This document shows, piece after piece, positions 8,639 through 16,582 of a DNA stretch of 64,000 bases. The notes under the pieces are model-generated. The model saw only the letters and a list, made by a program, of their open reading frames with translations. It made no database searches and was not told the origin of the DNA. How positions within the stretch are numbered: position 1 is the stretch's first letter; each line of letters begins with the position of its first letter. A program made the translations under genes and the position numbers. This DNA is from Pseudorhodoferax sp047601025 (GTDB taxonomy: Bacteria > Pseudomonadota > Gammaproteobacteria > Burkholderiales > Burkholderiaceae_C): contig NZ_JASGJZ010000001.1 in assembly GCF_047601025.1 (NCBI RefSeq), positions 1,736,001 to 1,800,000 on the forward strand, read 5' to 3'.

Positions 8639-10624
8639 CTAGCCGCGCAGCAGCCGCGCCTCGGCCAGCGCCAGCGCCTCGGCCTGGCCCGACAGCACGA
8701 CGGTGTCGCCGTCCTGCAGCAGCGTCTCGTCGTCCAGCGCCACGGCCGCGCCGCCCTGGCGGCGCAGCTGCACCACGCGCGCGCCCAGCGCGTGCAGCGC
8801 CAGGTGGCCCAGCGGCTGGCCGATGGCGCGGGCGGTCGGCGTCAGCGCCACCGTGCCCAGGCGCTCGTGCGACAACTCGTCCAGGCCGTCGTCGTCGGCG
8901 CCGTGGAAGTAGCCGCGCAGCAGGTGGTAGCGGGCCTCGCGCTGGTCCTGCGCCAGCCGCAGCACGCGGCGCATCGGCACGCCGACCAGCGCCAGCGCGT
9001 GGCTGGCCAGCATCAGCGAGCCCTCGATGGCCTCGGGCACGACCTCGGCCGCGCCGGCGCGCTGCAGGCGGTCGAGGTCGCGGTCGTCCTGGGTGCGCAC
9101 GATCACCGGGACCTGCGGCGCGTGGGCGCGTACGTGCGCCAGCACCTTCAGCACGCTCGGCACTTCCTGGTAGGTCAGCACCACGGCGCTGGCGCGCGCC
9201 AGGCCCGCCGCCATCAGCGCCTGCAGCCGGGCCGCGTCGCCGAACACCACCGAGTCGCCGGCGGCGGCGGCCTGGCGCACGCGGTCGGGGTCCAAGTCCA
9301 GCGCCATGTAGGGGATGGCCTCGTGCTCCAGCAGGCGCGCTAGGTTCTGGCCGCAGCGGCCGTAGCCGCAGATGATCACGTGCTTGTGCGCGTTGATCGA
9401 GCGGCGCGCGATGCTGGTCATCTGCAGCGACTGCTGCAGCCAGTCGCTGCTGACGAAGCGCGTGACGATGGCGTTGCTGTACATGACGAGGAAGGGCGTG
9501 GCCAGCATCGACAGCACCATGCTGGCGAGGATGGGGTTCAGCAGCTCGGCCGGCACCAGCCCGCGGTTGCCGGCCAGCGCCAGCAGCACGAAGCCGAATT
9601 CACCGGCCTGCGCCAGGTACAGCCCGGTGCGCAGCGCCACGCCGGGCGTGGCGCCGAACAGCCGCGCCAGCACGGTGATCAGCGCCAGCTTGAACAGCAC
9701 CGGCAGCGTGACCAGCAGCACCAGCAGCGGCCAGCGCGCCAGCACGATGCGCCAGTCCAGCAGCATGCCGATGGTGATGAAGAACAGGCCCAGCAGCACG
9801 TCGTGGAACGGCCGGATGTCGGTCTCGACCTGGTGCTTGTACTCGGTCTCGGAGATCAGCATGCCGGCGATGAAGGCCCCCAGCGCCAGCGACAGGCCGG
9901 CCTGCTCGGTTAGCCAGGCCAGGCCCAGCGTGATCAGCAGCAGGTTCAGCACGAACAGGTCTTCGCTCTTGCGCCGCGCCACCAGCGTCAGCCACCAGCG
10001 CATCACGCGCTGGCCGCCGGACAGCAGCACGGCGATCAGCACGGTCGCCTTCAGGACGGCCAGGCCGAGCGCCAGCAACAGCCGCTCGGCCGAGGCGCCG
10101 AGCGCGGGGATCAGCACCAGCAGCGGCACCACGGCCAGGTCCTGGAACAGCAGCACGCCCATCACGCGCTTGCCGTGCTCGGACTCCAGCTCCAGCCGGT
10201 CGGCCATCAGCTTGACCACGATGGCGGTGCTGCTCATGGCCAGCGCGCCCGACAGCGCCAGCGCCGTCTGCCAGGACATGTGCCACCAGCGCGGCGCCAG
10301 CGCCGTCAGCGCCAGCGAACAGGCGGTGGCCACCAGCATCGTCAGCACCACCTGGCTCAGGCCCAGGCCGAACACGTGGCGGCGCATGGCACGCAATTTG
10401 GGCAGGTTGAACTCCAGCCCGATCACGAACATCAGGAACACCACGCCGAACTCCGCCAGGTGCCCCACCGACTCGGAGTTCTGCGCCAGCGCCAGCGCGT
10501 TCGGGCCGATCAGCACACCCACCGACAGGTAGCCCAGCATCGGCGGCAGCTTCAGCGAGCGGAACAGCACCACGCCCAGGACGGCCGCCAGCAGGTAGAC
10601 GAGCGTCAGTTCGAGCGAGGACAT
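8639..10624 (-). CDS. Monovalent cation:proton antiporter, CPA2/KefB-KefC family
   Basis: This 661-residue protein has an N-terminal half of about 12 membrane segments (from SLELTLVYLLAAVLGVVLF, with GYLSVGVLIGPN and FLMFVIGLEF typical of CPA2). From about residue 414 there is a TrkA-N nucleotide-binding domain (HVIICGYGRCGQ), then a TrkA-C-like domain. It should exchange K+ or Na+ for H+ across the inner membrane, gated by a nucleotide or thiol ligand. I chose the ATG at 10624; an upstream in-frame codon would add 29 unlikely Arg-rich residues reaching into the kdsD promoter. It is divergent from kdsD. Confidence 0.88.
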   Translation of the reverse strand: MSSLELTLVYLLAAVLGVVLFRSLKLPPMLGYLSVGVLIGPNALALAQNSESVGHLAEFGVVFLMFVIGLEFNLPKLRAMRRHVFGLGLSQVVLTMLVATACSLALTALAPRWWHMSWQTALALSGALAMSSTAIVVKLMADRLELESEHGKRVMGVLLFQDLAVVPLLVLIPALGASAERLLLALGLAVLKATVLIAVLLSGGQRVMRWWLTLVARRKSEDLFVLNLLLITLGLAWLTEQAGLSLALGAFIAGMLISETEYKHQVETDIRPFHDVLLGLFFITIGMLLDWRIVLARWPLLVLLVTLPVLFKLALITVLARLFGATPGVALRTGLYLAQAGEFGFVLLALAGNRGLVPAELLNPILASMVLSMLATPFLVMYSNAIVTRFVSSDWLQQSLQMTSIARRSINAHKHVIICGYGRCGQNLARLLEHEAIPYMALDLDPDRVRQAAAAGDSVVFGDAARLQALMAAGLARASAVVLTYQEVPSVLKVLAHVRAHAPQVPVIVRTQDDRDLDRLQRAGAAEVVPEAIEGSLMLASHALALVGVPMRRVLRLAQDQREARYHLLRGYFHGADDDGLDELSHERLGTVALTPTARAIGQPLGHLALHALGARVVQLRRQGGAAVALDDETLLQDGDTVVLSGQAEALALAEARLLRG

Positions 10625-10673
10625 GGTGGCCGATGCTAGCGTGCGCGCGGGCCGCCCGCTGGGGGTCGCTCGA

Positions 10674-10679
10674 TAGAAT
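10674..10679 (+). promoter_or_regulatory. -10 element of kdsD (short or no leader)
   Basis: TAGAAT lies 8 bp before the kdsD ATG (10687). A transcript started the usual 7 or so bases downstream would begin at or beside the start codon, so the mRNA may be leaderless. No good -35 hexamer and no Shine-Dalgarno sequence is visible. Confidence 0.5.
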
Positions 10680-10686
10680 CGCCGCC

Positions 10687-11685
10687 ATGACGCAACCGCC
10701 CGGCCGCGCACGGCCGCTCGATACCGCGCAGGTCATCGGCCTGGCCCATGCCACCCTGGACATCGAAGCCGCCGCCGTGCAAGGGCTCAAGGCCCGCATC
10801 GGCGAGAGCTTCGTGCGCACGGTCGAGCGCATCCTGGCGCTCAAGGGCCGCGTGGTCGTCATGGGCATGGGCAAGAGCGGCCACGTGGGCCGCAAGATCG
10901 CGGCCACGCTGGCCTCCACCGGCACGCCGGCGCTGTTCGTGCACCCGGGCGAGGCCAGCCACGGCGACCTGGGCATGGTGGCCGGTGGCGACCTGGTCAT
11001 CGCGATCTCCAACAGCGGCGAGACCGCCGAGTTGAGCCTGATCCTGCCGCTGCTCAAGCGCCAGGGCGTGCCGCTGGTGGCCATCACCGGCGGGCGCGCG
11101 TCCACGCTGGCGCGCCATGCCGACGAGGTGCTGGACAGCGGCGTCGAGAAGGAAGCCTGCCCGCTGAACCTGGCGCCCACCGCCAGCAGCACGGCCCAGC
11201 TGGTGCTGGGCGACGCGCTGGCCGTGGCGCTGCTGGAGCTGCGCGGCTTCAAAGCCGAGGACTTCGCGCGCTCGCATCCCGGCGGTGCGCTGGGCCGCAA
11301 GCTGCTCACGCACGTCGGCGACGTGATGCGCACCGGCGCCGAGATGCCCACCGTGGCCGTGGACACGCCGCTGGCCGACATGATGCGCGAGATGAGCGCC
11401 AAGGGCGGCATCGCCGCCATCGTGGACGAGGCGCTGCACGTGCAGGGCGTGTTCACCGACGGCGACCTGCGCCGGCTGGTCGAGAAGGGCGGCGACCTGC
11501 GCGCACTGCGCGCCGGCGAGGTCATGCACCGGCACCCGCGCACCATCCGCGCCGACGCGCTGGCCGCCGAGGCCGTGGAGCTGATGGAGCAGCACCGCAT
11601 CACGGCCGTGCTGGTGGTCGACGCGGACGGCACGCTGGCCGGCGTGGTCCACATCGGCGACCTGATGCGCGCCAAGGTGATCTGA
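10687..11685 (+). CDS. kdsD: D-arabinose-5-phosphate isomerase KdsD (KpsF/GutQ family)
   Basis: This 332-residue protein has an N-terminal SIS sugar-isomerase domain (GRVVVMGMGKSGHVGRKIA, TGTPALFVHPGEASHGDLGM, SNSGETAE) followed by two CBS domains (from VGDVMRTGAEMP; second with VMHRHPRTI). The family turns ribulose 5-phosphate into arabinose 5-phosphate, the first step to Kdo for LPS. It overlaps kdsC by one base (TGATG). The ATG at 10687 is preferred because the segment upstream reads as promoter and has no homology-like sequence. Confidence 0.93.
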   Translation: MTQPPGRARPLDTAQVIGLAHATLDIEAAAVQGLKARIGESFVRTVERILALKGRVVVMGMGKSGHVGRKIAATLASTGTPALFVHPGEASHGDLGMVAGGDLVIAISNSGETAELSLILPLLKRQGVPLVAITGGRASTLARHADEVLDSGVEKEACPLNLAPTASSTAQLVLGDALAVALLELRGFKAEDFARSHPGGALGRKLLTHVGDVMRTGAEMPTVAVDTPLADMMREMSAKGGIAAIVDEALHVQGVFTDGDLRRLVEKGGDLRALRAGEVMHRHPRTIRADALAAEAVELMEQHRITAVLVVDADGTLAGVVHIGDLMRAKVI

Positions 11686-12260
11686 TGGGCCGCGCCCCGG
11701 TGCTGCGCCACCCGCCCGAGCTGCTGCTGCGCGGCCAGGACGTGCGGGTGGCCTTCTTCGACATCGACGGCGTGCTGACCGACGGGGGCCTGTACATCGC
11801 CGAGCTGCCCGGCGGGGACCCGCGCGGCGCGGCCGAGACCGTCAAGCGCTTCCACACGCTGGACGGCTTCGGCATCAAGCTGCTGCAGGCCGCCGGCATC
11901 ACGCCGGCCGTGGTCACCGGGCGCGACGCGCCGGCCCTGCGCGCCCGGCTGCAGGCGCTGGGCGTCACGCATGCGCGCTTCGGCACCGAGGACAAGCTGC
12001 CCGCCGCCCAGGCGGTGCTCGCCGAGCTGGGCCTGGACTGGCCGCAGGCCGCCGGCATCGGCGACGACTGGCCCGACCTGCCGGTGCTGAACCGTTGCGC
12101 CCTGGCCTGCGCCCCGGCCAACGCCCACCCCGAGGTGCGCGCCGCCGTGCACCACGTGACCGAGCGGCCGGGCGGCCACGGCGCGGCGCGCGAGTTCTGC
12201 GACCTGCTGCTCGCCGCCAGCGGCCGCTACGCCGACCTGCTGGCGCGCTACCAGGCATGA
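11685..12260 (+). CDS. kdsC: 3-deoxy-D-manno-octulosonate-8-phosphate phosphatase KdsC
   Basis: This 191-residue protein is a HAD phosphatase. The nucleophile motif is FFDIDGVLTDG, with Asp26 and Asp28. A TGRDAPALRARL segment and GDDWPDLPVL (acidic motif) follow. It removes phosphate from Kdo-8-phosphate. Its neighbours kdsD (upstream, one-base overlap) and lptC (downstream, ATGA overlap) support the LPS role. Length fits the family. Confidence 0.93.
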   Translation: MGRAPVLRHPPELLLRGQDVRVAFFDIDGVLTDGGLYIAELPGGDPRGAAETVKRFHTLDGFGIKLLQAAGITPAVVTGRDAPALRARLQALGVTHARFGTEDKLPAAQAVLAELGLDWPQAAGIGDDWPDLPVLNRCALACAPANAHPEVRAAVHHVTERPGGHGAAREFCDLLLAASGRYADLLARYQA

Positions 12261-12871
12261 ACTTCCTGCGCGATGCCTGGGAGCGACTGTCCCTCTACCT
12301 GCCGGTGCTGCTGATGGCGCTGCTGGCGCTGGGCAGCTACTGGCTGGTCCGCAACGCGCCCACGCTGGCGGCGCCGGCGCCGCAGCGCCAGCTCAGTAGC
12401 GAGCCCGACTACTTCATGCGCGATTTCTCCGTCAAGAACTTCGACGCGGCCGGCCAGTTGCGCAGCGAGATCCAGGGCGTGCAGATGTGGCACTACCCCG
12501 ACACCGACACGCTGGAAATCGACAAGGCGCGCATCCGCTCGATCAGCGAACAGGGCCTGGAGACGGTGTCCACGGCCAACCGCGCGCTGTCGAACGCCGA
12601 CGGCTCGGAAGTCCAGCTGCTCGGCAACGCCGTGGTCGTGCGCGAAGCCCAGAAGGACCGCAGCGGCCGCCTGCTGCCGCGGCTGGAGCTGCGCAGCGAG
12701 TTCCTGCACGCCTACTCCAACGTCGAGCGGGTGCGCTCGGACAAGCCGGTGGTCCTGATCCGCGACGGCGACCGCTTCACGGCCGACGGCATGGACTACG
12801 ACAACCTGGACCGGGTGATGCAGCTCGGCGGCCGCGTGCGCGGGACCCTGGGCGGCACGCCGGCCCGCTGA
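12257..12871 (+). CDS. lptC: LPS export system inner-membrane protein LptC
   Basis: This 204-residue protein has one N-terminal membrane segment (about residues 11-29, LSLYLPVLLMALLALGSYWLV) and a periplasmic beta-jellyroll that begins PDYFMRDFSVKNFDAAGQLRSE, typical of betaproteobacterial LptC. It bridges LptBFG to LptA in LPS transport. It overlaps kdsC by ATGA. The expected lptA-lptB-rpoN do not follow; an SDR gene does. Confidence 0.9.
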   Translation: MNFLRDAWERLSLYLPVLLMALLALGSYWLVRNAPTLAAPAPQRQLSSEPDYFMRDFSVKNFDAAGQLRSEIQGVQMWHYPDTDTLEIDKARIRSISEQGLETVSTANRALSNADGSEVQLLGNAVVVREAQKDRSGRLLPRLELRSEFLHAYSNVERVRSDKPVVLIRDGDRFTADGMDYDNLDRVMQLGGRVRGTLGGTPAR

Positions 12872-12884
12872 GCGCGACGACGCC

Positions 12885-13664
12885 GTGCCGCCGCGGCTGG
12901 CTTTCATCACCGGGGCGTCCAGCGGCATCGGCCAGGCGCTGGCGCTGCGCTGCCACCAGGCCGGCTACGCCCTGGCCCTGGTGGCCCGGCGCACGGCCGA
13001 GATCGAGGCCTGGCGCGCCGCCCACGGCCTGGACGCCGCGCGCGTGGCCGTCTACGGCGCCGACGTGGCCGAGCCCGACAGCATCGTCGCCGCCGGCCGG
13101 GCCTGCCTGGCGCGGCAGGGCCTGCCCGACGTCGTGATCGCGAACGCCGGCATCAGCATTGGCGTGGACACGGCCGAGCGCGAGGACATCGACGTGATCG
13201 CCCGCATCTTCGCGACCAACAACGTCGGCATGGCCGCCACCTTCCATCCCTTCGTGCAGCCCATGCGCGCGCGCCGCCGTGGCACGCTGGTCGGCATCGC
13301 CAGCGTGGCTGGCATCCGCGGGCTGCCCGGCCACGGCGGCTACTGCGCCAGCAAGGCCGGCGTGATCGCCTACTGCGAAAGCCTGCGCGGCGAGCTGCGG
13401 CCCGACGGCGTGAAGGTCGTCACCCTCACGCCCGGCTACATCGACACGCCGTTGACGCGCAAAAACCGCTACGGCATGCCGTTCCTGATGCCGGCCGAGC
13501 GCTTCGCCGACAAGGCCCTGGCCGCGATCGAGGCCGGTGCGAGCTACCGGGTGATCCCCTGGCAGATGGGCGTGGCCGCCAAGCTGATGCGGCTGCTGCC
13601 GAACGCCTGGTTCGACCGCCTGCTGGTCGGCCGCGCCCGCAAACCGCGCCAGGGCCAGGACTAG
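12885..13664 (+). CDS. Short-chain dehydrogenase/reductase
   Basis: This 259-residue classical SDR starts with GTG at 12885, 13 bp after lptC. It shows TGASSGIG (NAD(P)-binding), NAGIS, and the catalytic Tyr-x-x-x-Lys in YCASK. It lacks a signal peptide. Placement behind lptC suggests co-transcription with the LPS genes, but no LPS role is known to me; the substrate is unknown. A strong bidirectional terminator follows. Confidence 0.85.
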   Translation: MPPRLAFITGASSGIGQALALRCHQAGYALALVARRTAEIEAWRAAHGLDAARVAVYGADVAEPDSIVAAGRACLARQGLPDVVIANAGISIGVDTAEREDIDVIARIFATNNVGMAATFHPFVQPMRARRRGTLVGIASVAGIRGLPGHGGYCASKAGVIAYCESLRGELRPDGVKVVTLTPGYIDTPLTRKNRYGMPFLMPAERFADKALAAIEAGASYRVIPWQMGVAAKLMRLLPNAWFDRLLVGRARKPRQGQD

Positions 13665-13684
13665 GCCGGCTGGCGAAGCCCAGC

Positions 13685-13710
13685 AAAAAGGCTCCCGCAG
13701 GAGCCTTTTT
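13685..13710. terminator. Bidirectional intrinsic terminator
   Basis: An 11-bp perfect stem, AAAAAGGCTCC and GGAGCCTTTTT, closes on the loop CGCA. The A and T runs at either side make it work in both directions: for the SDR gene on the plus strand and for the RRM gene on the minus strand. Confidence 0.92.
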
Positions 13711-13748
13711 CGCACGATCCGGGCCTGCCGGCAGGCAGGCGCCGTTTC

Positions 13749-14231
13749 TCAGTAGTTGTTGTTGCCGCGGCCGCCGCCACCGCGCGGGCCGGAGCCGTAG
13801 GGGCTGCGGAAGCCACCGTCGCCGCCGCCACCACCACGGCCGCCGTAGCCACCGCCGCCGCCACCACCGCCACGGCCGCCGTAACCGCCGCCGCCACCAC
13901 CGTAGCCGCCACCGCCACCGCCGCCATAACCACCACCGCCGCCGCCGTAGCCGCCGCCACCACCGCTGCGCGGCGGGCGGGCTTCCATCGGGCGGGCTTC
14001 GTTGACCACGCAGCTACGGCCACCCAGCGGCTGGCCGTTCATGCCGTTGATGGCGGCCTGCGCCTCGGCGTCGGTGCTCATCTCGACGAAACCGAAACCC
14101 TTGGAGCGGCCGGTATCGCGCTCCATCATGACCTTGGCGCTGGTCACGGTACCGAATTGGCTGAACGACTGCTCCAGATCCCCGTCACGCAGCGAGTACG
14201 GCAGATTGCCGACATACAGTTTGTTGCCCAT
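13749..14231 (-). CDS. Glycine-rich RRM RNA-binding protein
   Basis: This 160-residue protein has one RNA recognition motif (about residues 3-80). RNP2 is KLYVGNLPY and RNP1 is KGFGFVEM. A tail of GGGGGYGG-type repeats follows and ends GNNNY. Bacterial proteins of this type are often cold-induced RNA chaperones. A GAGGAG Shine-Dalgarno lies 8 nt before the ATG. The tail is low-complexity and its repeats could vary in number. Family is certain, targets unknown. Confidence 0.9.
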   Translation of the reverse strand: MGNKLYVGNLPYSLRDGDLEQSFSQFGTVTSAKVMMERDTGRSKGFGFVEMSTDAEAQAAINGMNGQPLGGRSCVVNEARPMEARPPRSGGGGGYGGGGGGYGGGGGGGYGGGGGGYGGRGGGGGGGGYGGRGGGGGDGGFRSPYGSGPRGGGGRGNNNY

Positions 14232-14520
14232 TGAAGGGACTCCTCAAAAACACAAAGAAAAGCGATGGAGTCCCGAACACGCAAACTGCAGAACTCAAGG
14301 ACGCGAAACTTGCCGACACCGCAAACCACATGGGGCGACCCATGCCCTCCCATCATATGCGGTCGGGTTCGGATAAAACGCAAATTCCCAAAAAAAATTC
14401 CTCGATAAATGCACCAATCGAAGGCGTACCCCTTGACGCAGGTCCGGGAAATCCCTGTGGCTTCCTAGTATGCGCGGATCGATCTAGGTACAAACACCGA
14501 TCGACGCGGACCAATGGCAC
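14232..14520 (-). promoter_or_regulatory. RRM gene leader and divergent promoter region
   Basis: No coding sequence seen. On the minus strand a TATGAT hexamer (14352-14357) is a plausible -10, giving a leader of about 114 nt. A CATGGG/CCCATG hairpin (14329-14344) would lie at its 5' end. A run of A/T occurs near 14390-14400. A long structured leader would suit temperature control, but that is inference. At the other end a TACAAT hexamer (14521-14526) probably serves the manganese riboswitch transcript. Confidence 0.4.
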
Positions 14521-14535
14521 TACAATTGCCGCCGT

Positions 14536-14690
14536 CTTGGGGGAGTAGCCACCCTTCTCGAAAGGGGTTTGCGTCAACAGACTTGCTCGCGCGGTGCCGC
14601 CTGGCACCGCCGACATGGCGCAGACGGATCACCGGCGGCCCGCGGCAGCGGGCCCAGGGATTTCAGCGAGACCTTTGACTGCACAGCCTC
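14536..14690 (+). promoter_or_regulatory. yybP-ykoY manganese riboswitch
   Basis: Conserved blocks of the class appear in order: GGGGGAGTAGCC (14539-14550), GCGTCAACAGACTTG (14571-14585), a variable hairpin region with GCGGTGCC/GGCACCGC, and GCGAGACCTTTGACTGC (14666-14682). The first two and last blocks form the Mn2+-binding junction in known examples. The transcript continues about 60 nt to the GTG start of a Gdt1-family gene, the usual partner. Rising manganese should switch expression on. Confidence 0.88.
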
Positions 14691-14750
14691 TCGTGCCGGG
14701 AAGGCTGCCCGCAGTCATTGGTGCGTGCATCCCGGCCGGAGTTCGTTGTC

Positions 14751-15314
14751 GTGGAAGCTTTCCTCCTCTCCACCGGAATCGTCGCGCTCGCCGAAATGGG
14801 CGACAAGACCCAGTTGCTGGCCCTGGTGCTGGCCGCCCGCTTCCGCAAGCCCTGGCCCATCGTCGCCGGCATCCTCGCCGCCACGCTGGCCAACCATGCG
14901 GCCGCCGGCGCGGTCGGCGCCTGGATCCAGTCCATGGTCGGGCCGGGCACGCTGCGCGTGCTGCTCGGCATCTCGTTCCTGGCGATGGCGGCCTGGATGC
15001 TGGTGCCGGACCGGCTCGACGCCGACGAAGCCCAGAAGGCGCCGCGGCTGGGGGTGTTCGGCACGACGCTGGTGCTGTTCTTCCTGGCCGAGATCGGCGA
15101 CAAGACGCAAATCGCCACGGTGATGCTGGCCGCGCGCTTCGAGGGGGCGCTGGCCTGGGTCGTGGCGGGCACCACGCTGGGCATGATGCTGGCCAACACG
15201 CCGGCGGTCTGGCTGGGCGAGAAGCTCACCCGGCGCGTGCCGGTGCGGGCGGTGCACCTGGTGTCGGCCGTGATCTTCGCGGCCCTGGGCATCGCGGCGC
15301 TGTGGATGGCGTAG
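14751..15314 (+). CDS. Gdt1/TMEM165 (UPF0016) family manganese exporter
   Basis: This 187-residue membrane protein has two repeats, each with the signature acidic motif: EMGDKTQLLALVLAARF near the N-terminus and EIGDKTQIATVMLAARF in the second half. About six membrane segments are visible. Bacterial members (MneA/MneP-like) export Mn2+. I chose GTG at 14751, with GGAG 9 nt upstream and the protein beginning MEAFLLSTGIVALAEMGD; an in-frame TTG 11 codons earlier has no such support. The riboswitch upstream fits manganese control. Confidence 0.9.
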   Translation: MEAFLLSTGIVALAEMGDKTQLLALVLAARFRKPWPIVAGILAATLANHAAAGAVGAWIQSMVGPGTLRVLLGISFLAMAAWMLVPDRLDADEAQKAPRLGVFGTTLVLFFLAEIGDKTQIATVMLAARFEGALAWVVAGTTLGMMLANTPAVWLGEKLTRRVPVRAVHLVSAVIFAALGIAALWMA

Positions 15315-15332
15315 CTGGCTATACTGCCTTTC

Positions 15333-15402
15333 CTGCGCCGATTTGTTCCAGATTGCGGGCGCCGGAACCGCCGAGTTCCGAAATGCAGCTAAACGCGGAC
15401 GC
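15333..15402 (+). promoter_or_regulatory. SAM-II riboswitch with an extra hairpin
   Basis: The pattern matches the Sargasso Sea metX SAM-II aptamer. P1 is GCGCC (15335-15339) with GGCGC (15358-15362), enclosing GATTTGTTCCAGATTGCG. The pseudoknot strand AAATGCAGCTAAA (15381-15393) follows. Between them lies a 5-bp hairpin, GGAAC...GTTCC (15364-15379), absent from the minimal aptamer. It sits just ahead of a terminator-like stem and metX. A TATACT hexamer (15320-15325) is a likely -10. Confidence 0.85.
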
Positions 15403-15405
15403 CTG

Positions 15406-15440
15406 ACCCGGCTTCGTCGTTGGCGAGCCGGGTTCTTTCA
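15406..15440 (+). terminator. Attenuator-type hairpin before metX
   Basis: ACCCGGCT (15406-15413) pairs perfectly with AGCCGGGT (15426-15433), followed by TCTTTCATTG. It follows the SAM-II aptamer directly and is probably its expression platform, although the T-run is interrupted. Confidence 0.6.
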
Positions 15441-15451
15441 TTGCAGCGTCC

Positions 15452-16582
15452 ATGTCGTTCATCGCGCATCCCCAGTCCATGTCCTTCGACGCGCCGCTGC
15501 CGCTGCAGAGCGGCGCGTCCATCCGCGGCTACACGCTGGCCTACGAGACCTACGGCCGGCTCGATGCCGACCGCAGCAACGCCGTCCTGATCTGCCATGC
15601 GCTGAACGCCTCGCACCACGTCGCCGGCATCTACGCGGACCAGCCGAAATCCGAAGGCTGGTGGGACAACATGATCGGTCCCGGCAAGCCGGTGGACACG
15701 GACCGCTTCTTCGTGATCGGCGTGAACAACCTGGGCTCGTGCTTCGGCTCGACCGGCCCGATGCACCGCGATCCGGACACGGGCCGCGTCTACGGCGCGG
15801 ACTTCCCGGTCGTGACGGTGGAGGACTGGGTCGACGCGCAGGCCCGGCTGCTCGATGCGCTGGGCGTGCGGCAGCTCGCGGCCGTGATGGGCGGCAGCCT
15901 GGGCGGCATGCAGGCGCTGTGCTGGAGCCTGCGCCATCCGGAGCGCGTGCGCCATGCCGTGGTGATCGCCAGCGCACCGAACCTGACGGCCGAGAACATC
16001 GCGTTCAACGAGGTCGCGCGCCGCGCCATCGTGACCGACCCGGACTTCCACGGCGGCCACTTCTACGCGCACGGCGTGGTACCCCGGCGCGGGCTGCGCA
16101 TCGCCCGCATGATCGGCCACATCACCTACCTCAGCGACGACGTGATGAACGAGAAGTTCGGCCGCCAGCTGCGCGAAGGGATGGACCTGAAGTACAGCAC
16201 GCAGGACATCGAGTTCCAGATCGAGAGCTACCTGCGCCACCAGGGCGACAAGTTCAGCGAGTACTTCGACGCCAACACCTACCTGCTGATCACGCGCGCG
16301 CTGGACTACTTCGACCCGGCCCGCGCCCACGGCGGCAGCCTGGCGCGCGCGCTGGCCCGGGCGCAGGCGAAGTTCCTGCTGGTCAGCTTCACGACCGACT
16401 GGCGCTTCGCGCCGGCGCGTTCGCGCGAGATCGTGCAGGCGCTGCTGGAGAACAAGCGCCCGGTCAGCTACGCCGAGATCGCGGCGCCGCACGGCCACGA
16501 CGCCTTCCTGCTCGACGACCCGCGCTACCTGAACGTGGTGCGTGCCTACTTCGAGCGCATCGCCACCGAAGGAGGCCGCTGA
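15452..16582 (+). CDS. metX: Homoserine O-acyltransferase MetX
   Basis: This 376-residue alpha/beta-hydrolase enzyme shows CHALNASHHVAG (oxyanion region), GGSLGGMQ with nucleophile Ser149, SFTTDWRF (catalytic Asp) and GHDAFL (catalytic His). It acylates homoserine in the first committed step of methionine synthesis. Whether it uses acetyl- or succinyl-CoA cannot be decided by eye. It overlaps metW by one base (TGATG) and is under the SAM-II riboswitch. ATG at 15452 was chosen; the in-frame ATG at 15479 would remove nine residues. Confidence 0.95.
   Translation: MSFIAHPQSMSFDAPLPLQSGASIRGYTLAYETYGRLDADRSNAVLICHALNASHHVAGIYADQPKSEGWWDNMIGPGKPVDTDRFFVIGVNNLGSCFGSTGPMHRDPDTGRVYGADFPVVTVEDWVDAQARLLDALGVRQLAAVMGGSLGGMQALCWSLRHPERVRHAVVIASAPNLTAENIAFNEVARRAIVTDPDFHGGHFYAHGVVPRRGLRIARMIGHITYLSDDVMNEKFGRQLREGMDLKYSTQDIEFQIESYLRHQGDKFSEYFDANTYLLITRALDYFDPARAHGGSLARALARAQAKFLLVSFTTDWRFAPARSREIVQALLENKRPVSYAEIAAPHGHDAFLLDDPRYLNVVRAYFERIATEGGR

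Noticed and set aside
13749..13990. Dense GCC/CCA repeats resembling a repeat array
   Set aside because: They encode the glycine-rich tail of the RRM protein; no spacers, so no CRISPR array.
14594..15406. A 270-codon plus-strand frame starting inside the manganese riboswitch
   Set aside because: It overlaps the Gdt1 gene out of frame and the SAM-II element; the riboswitch and exporter explain the region.
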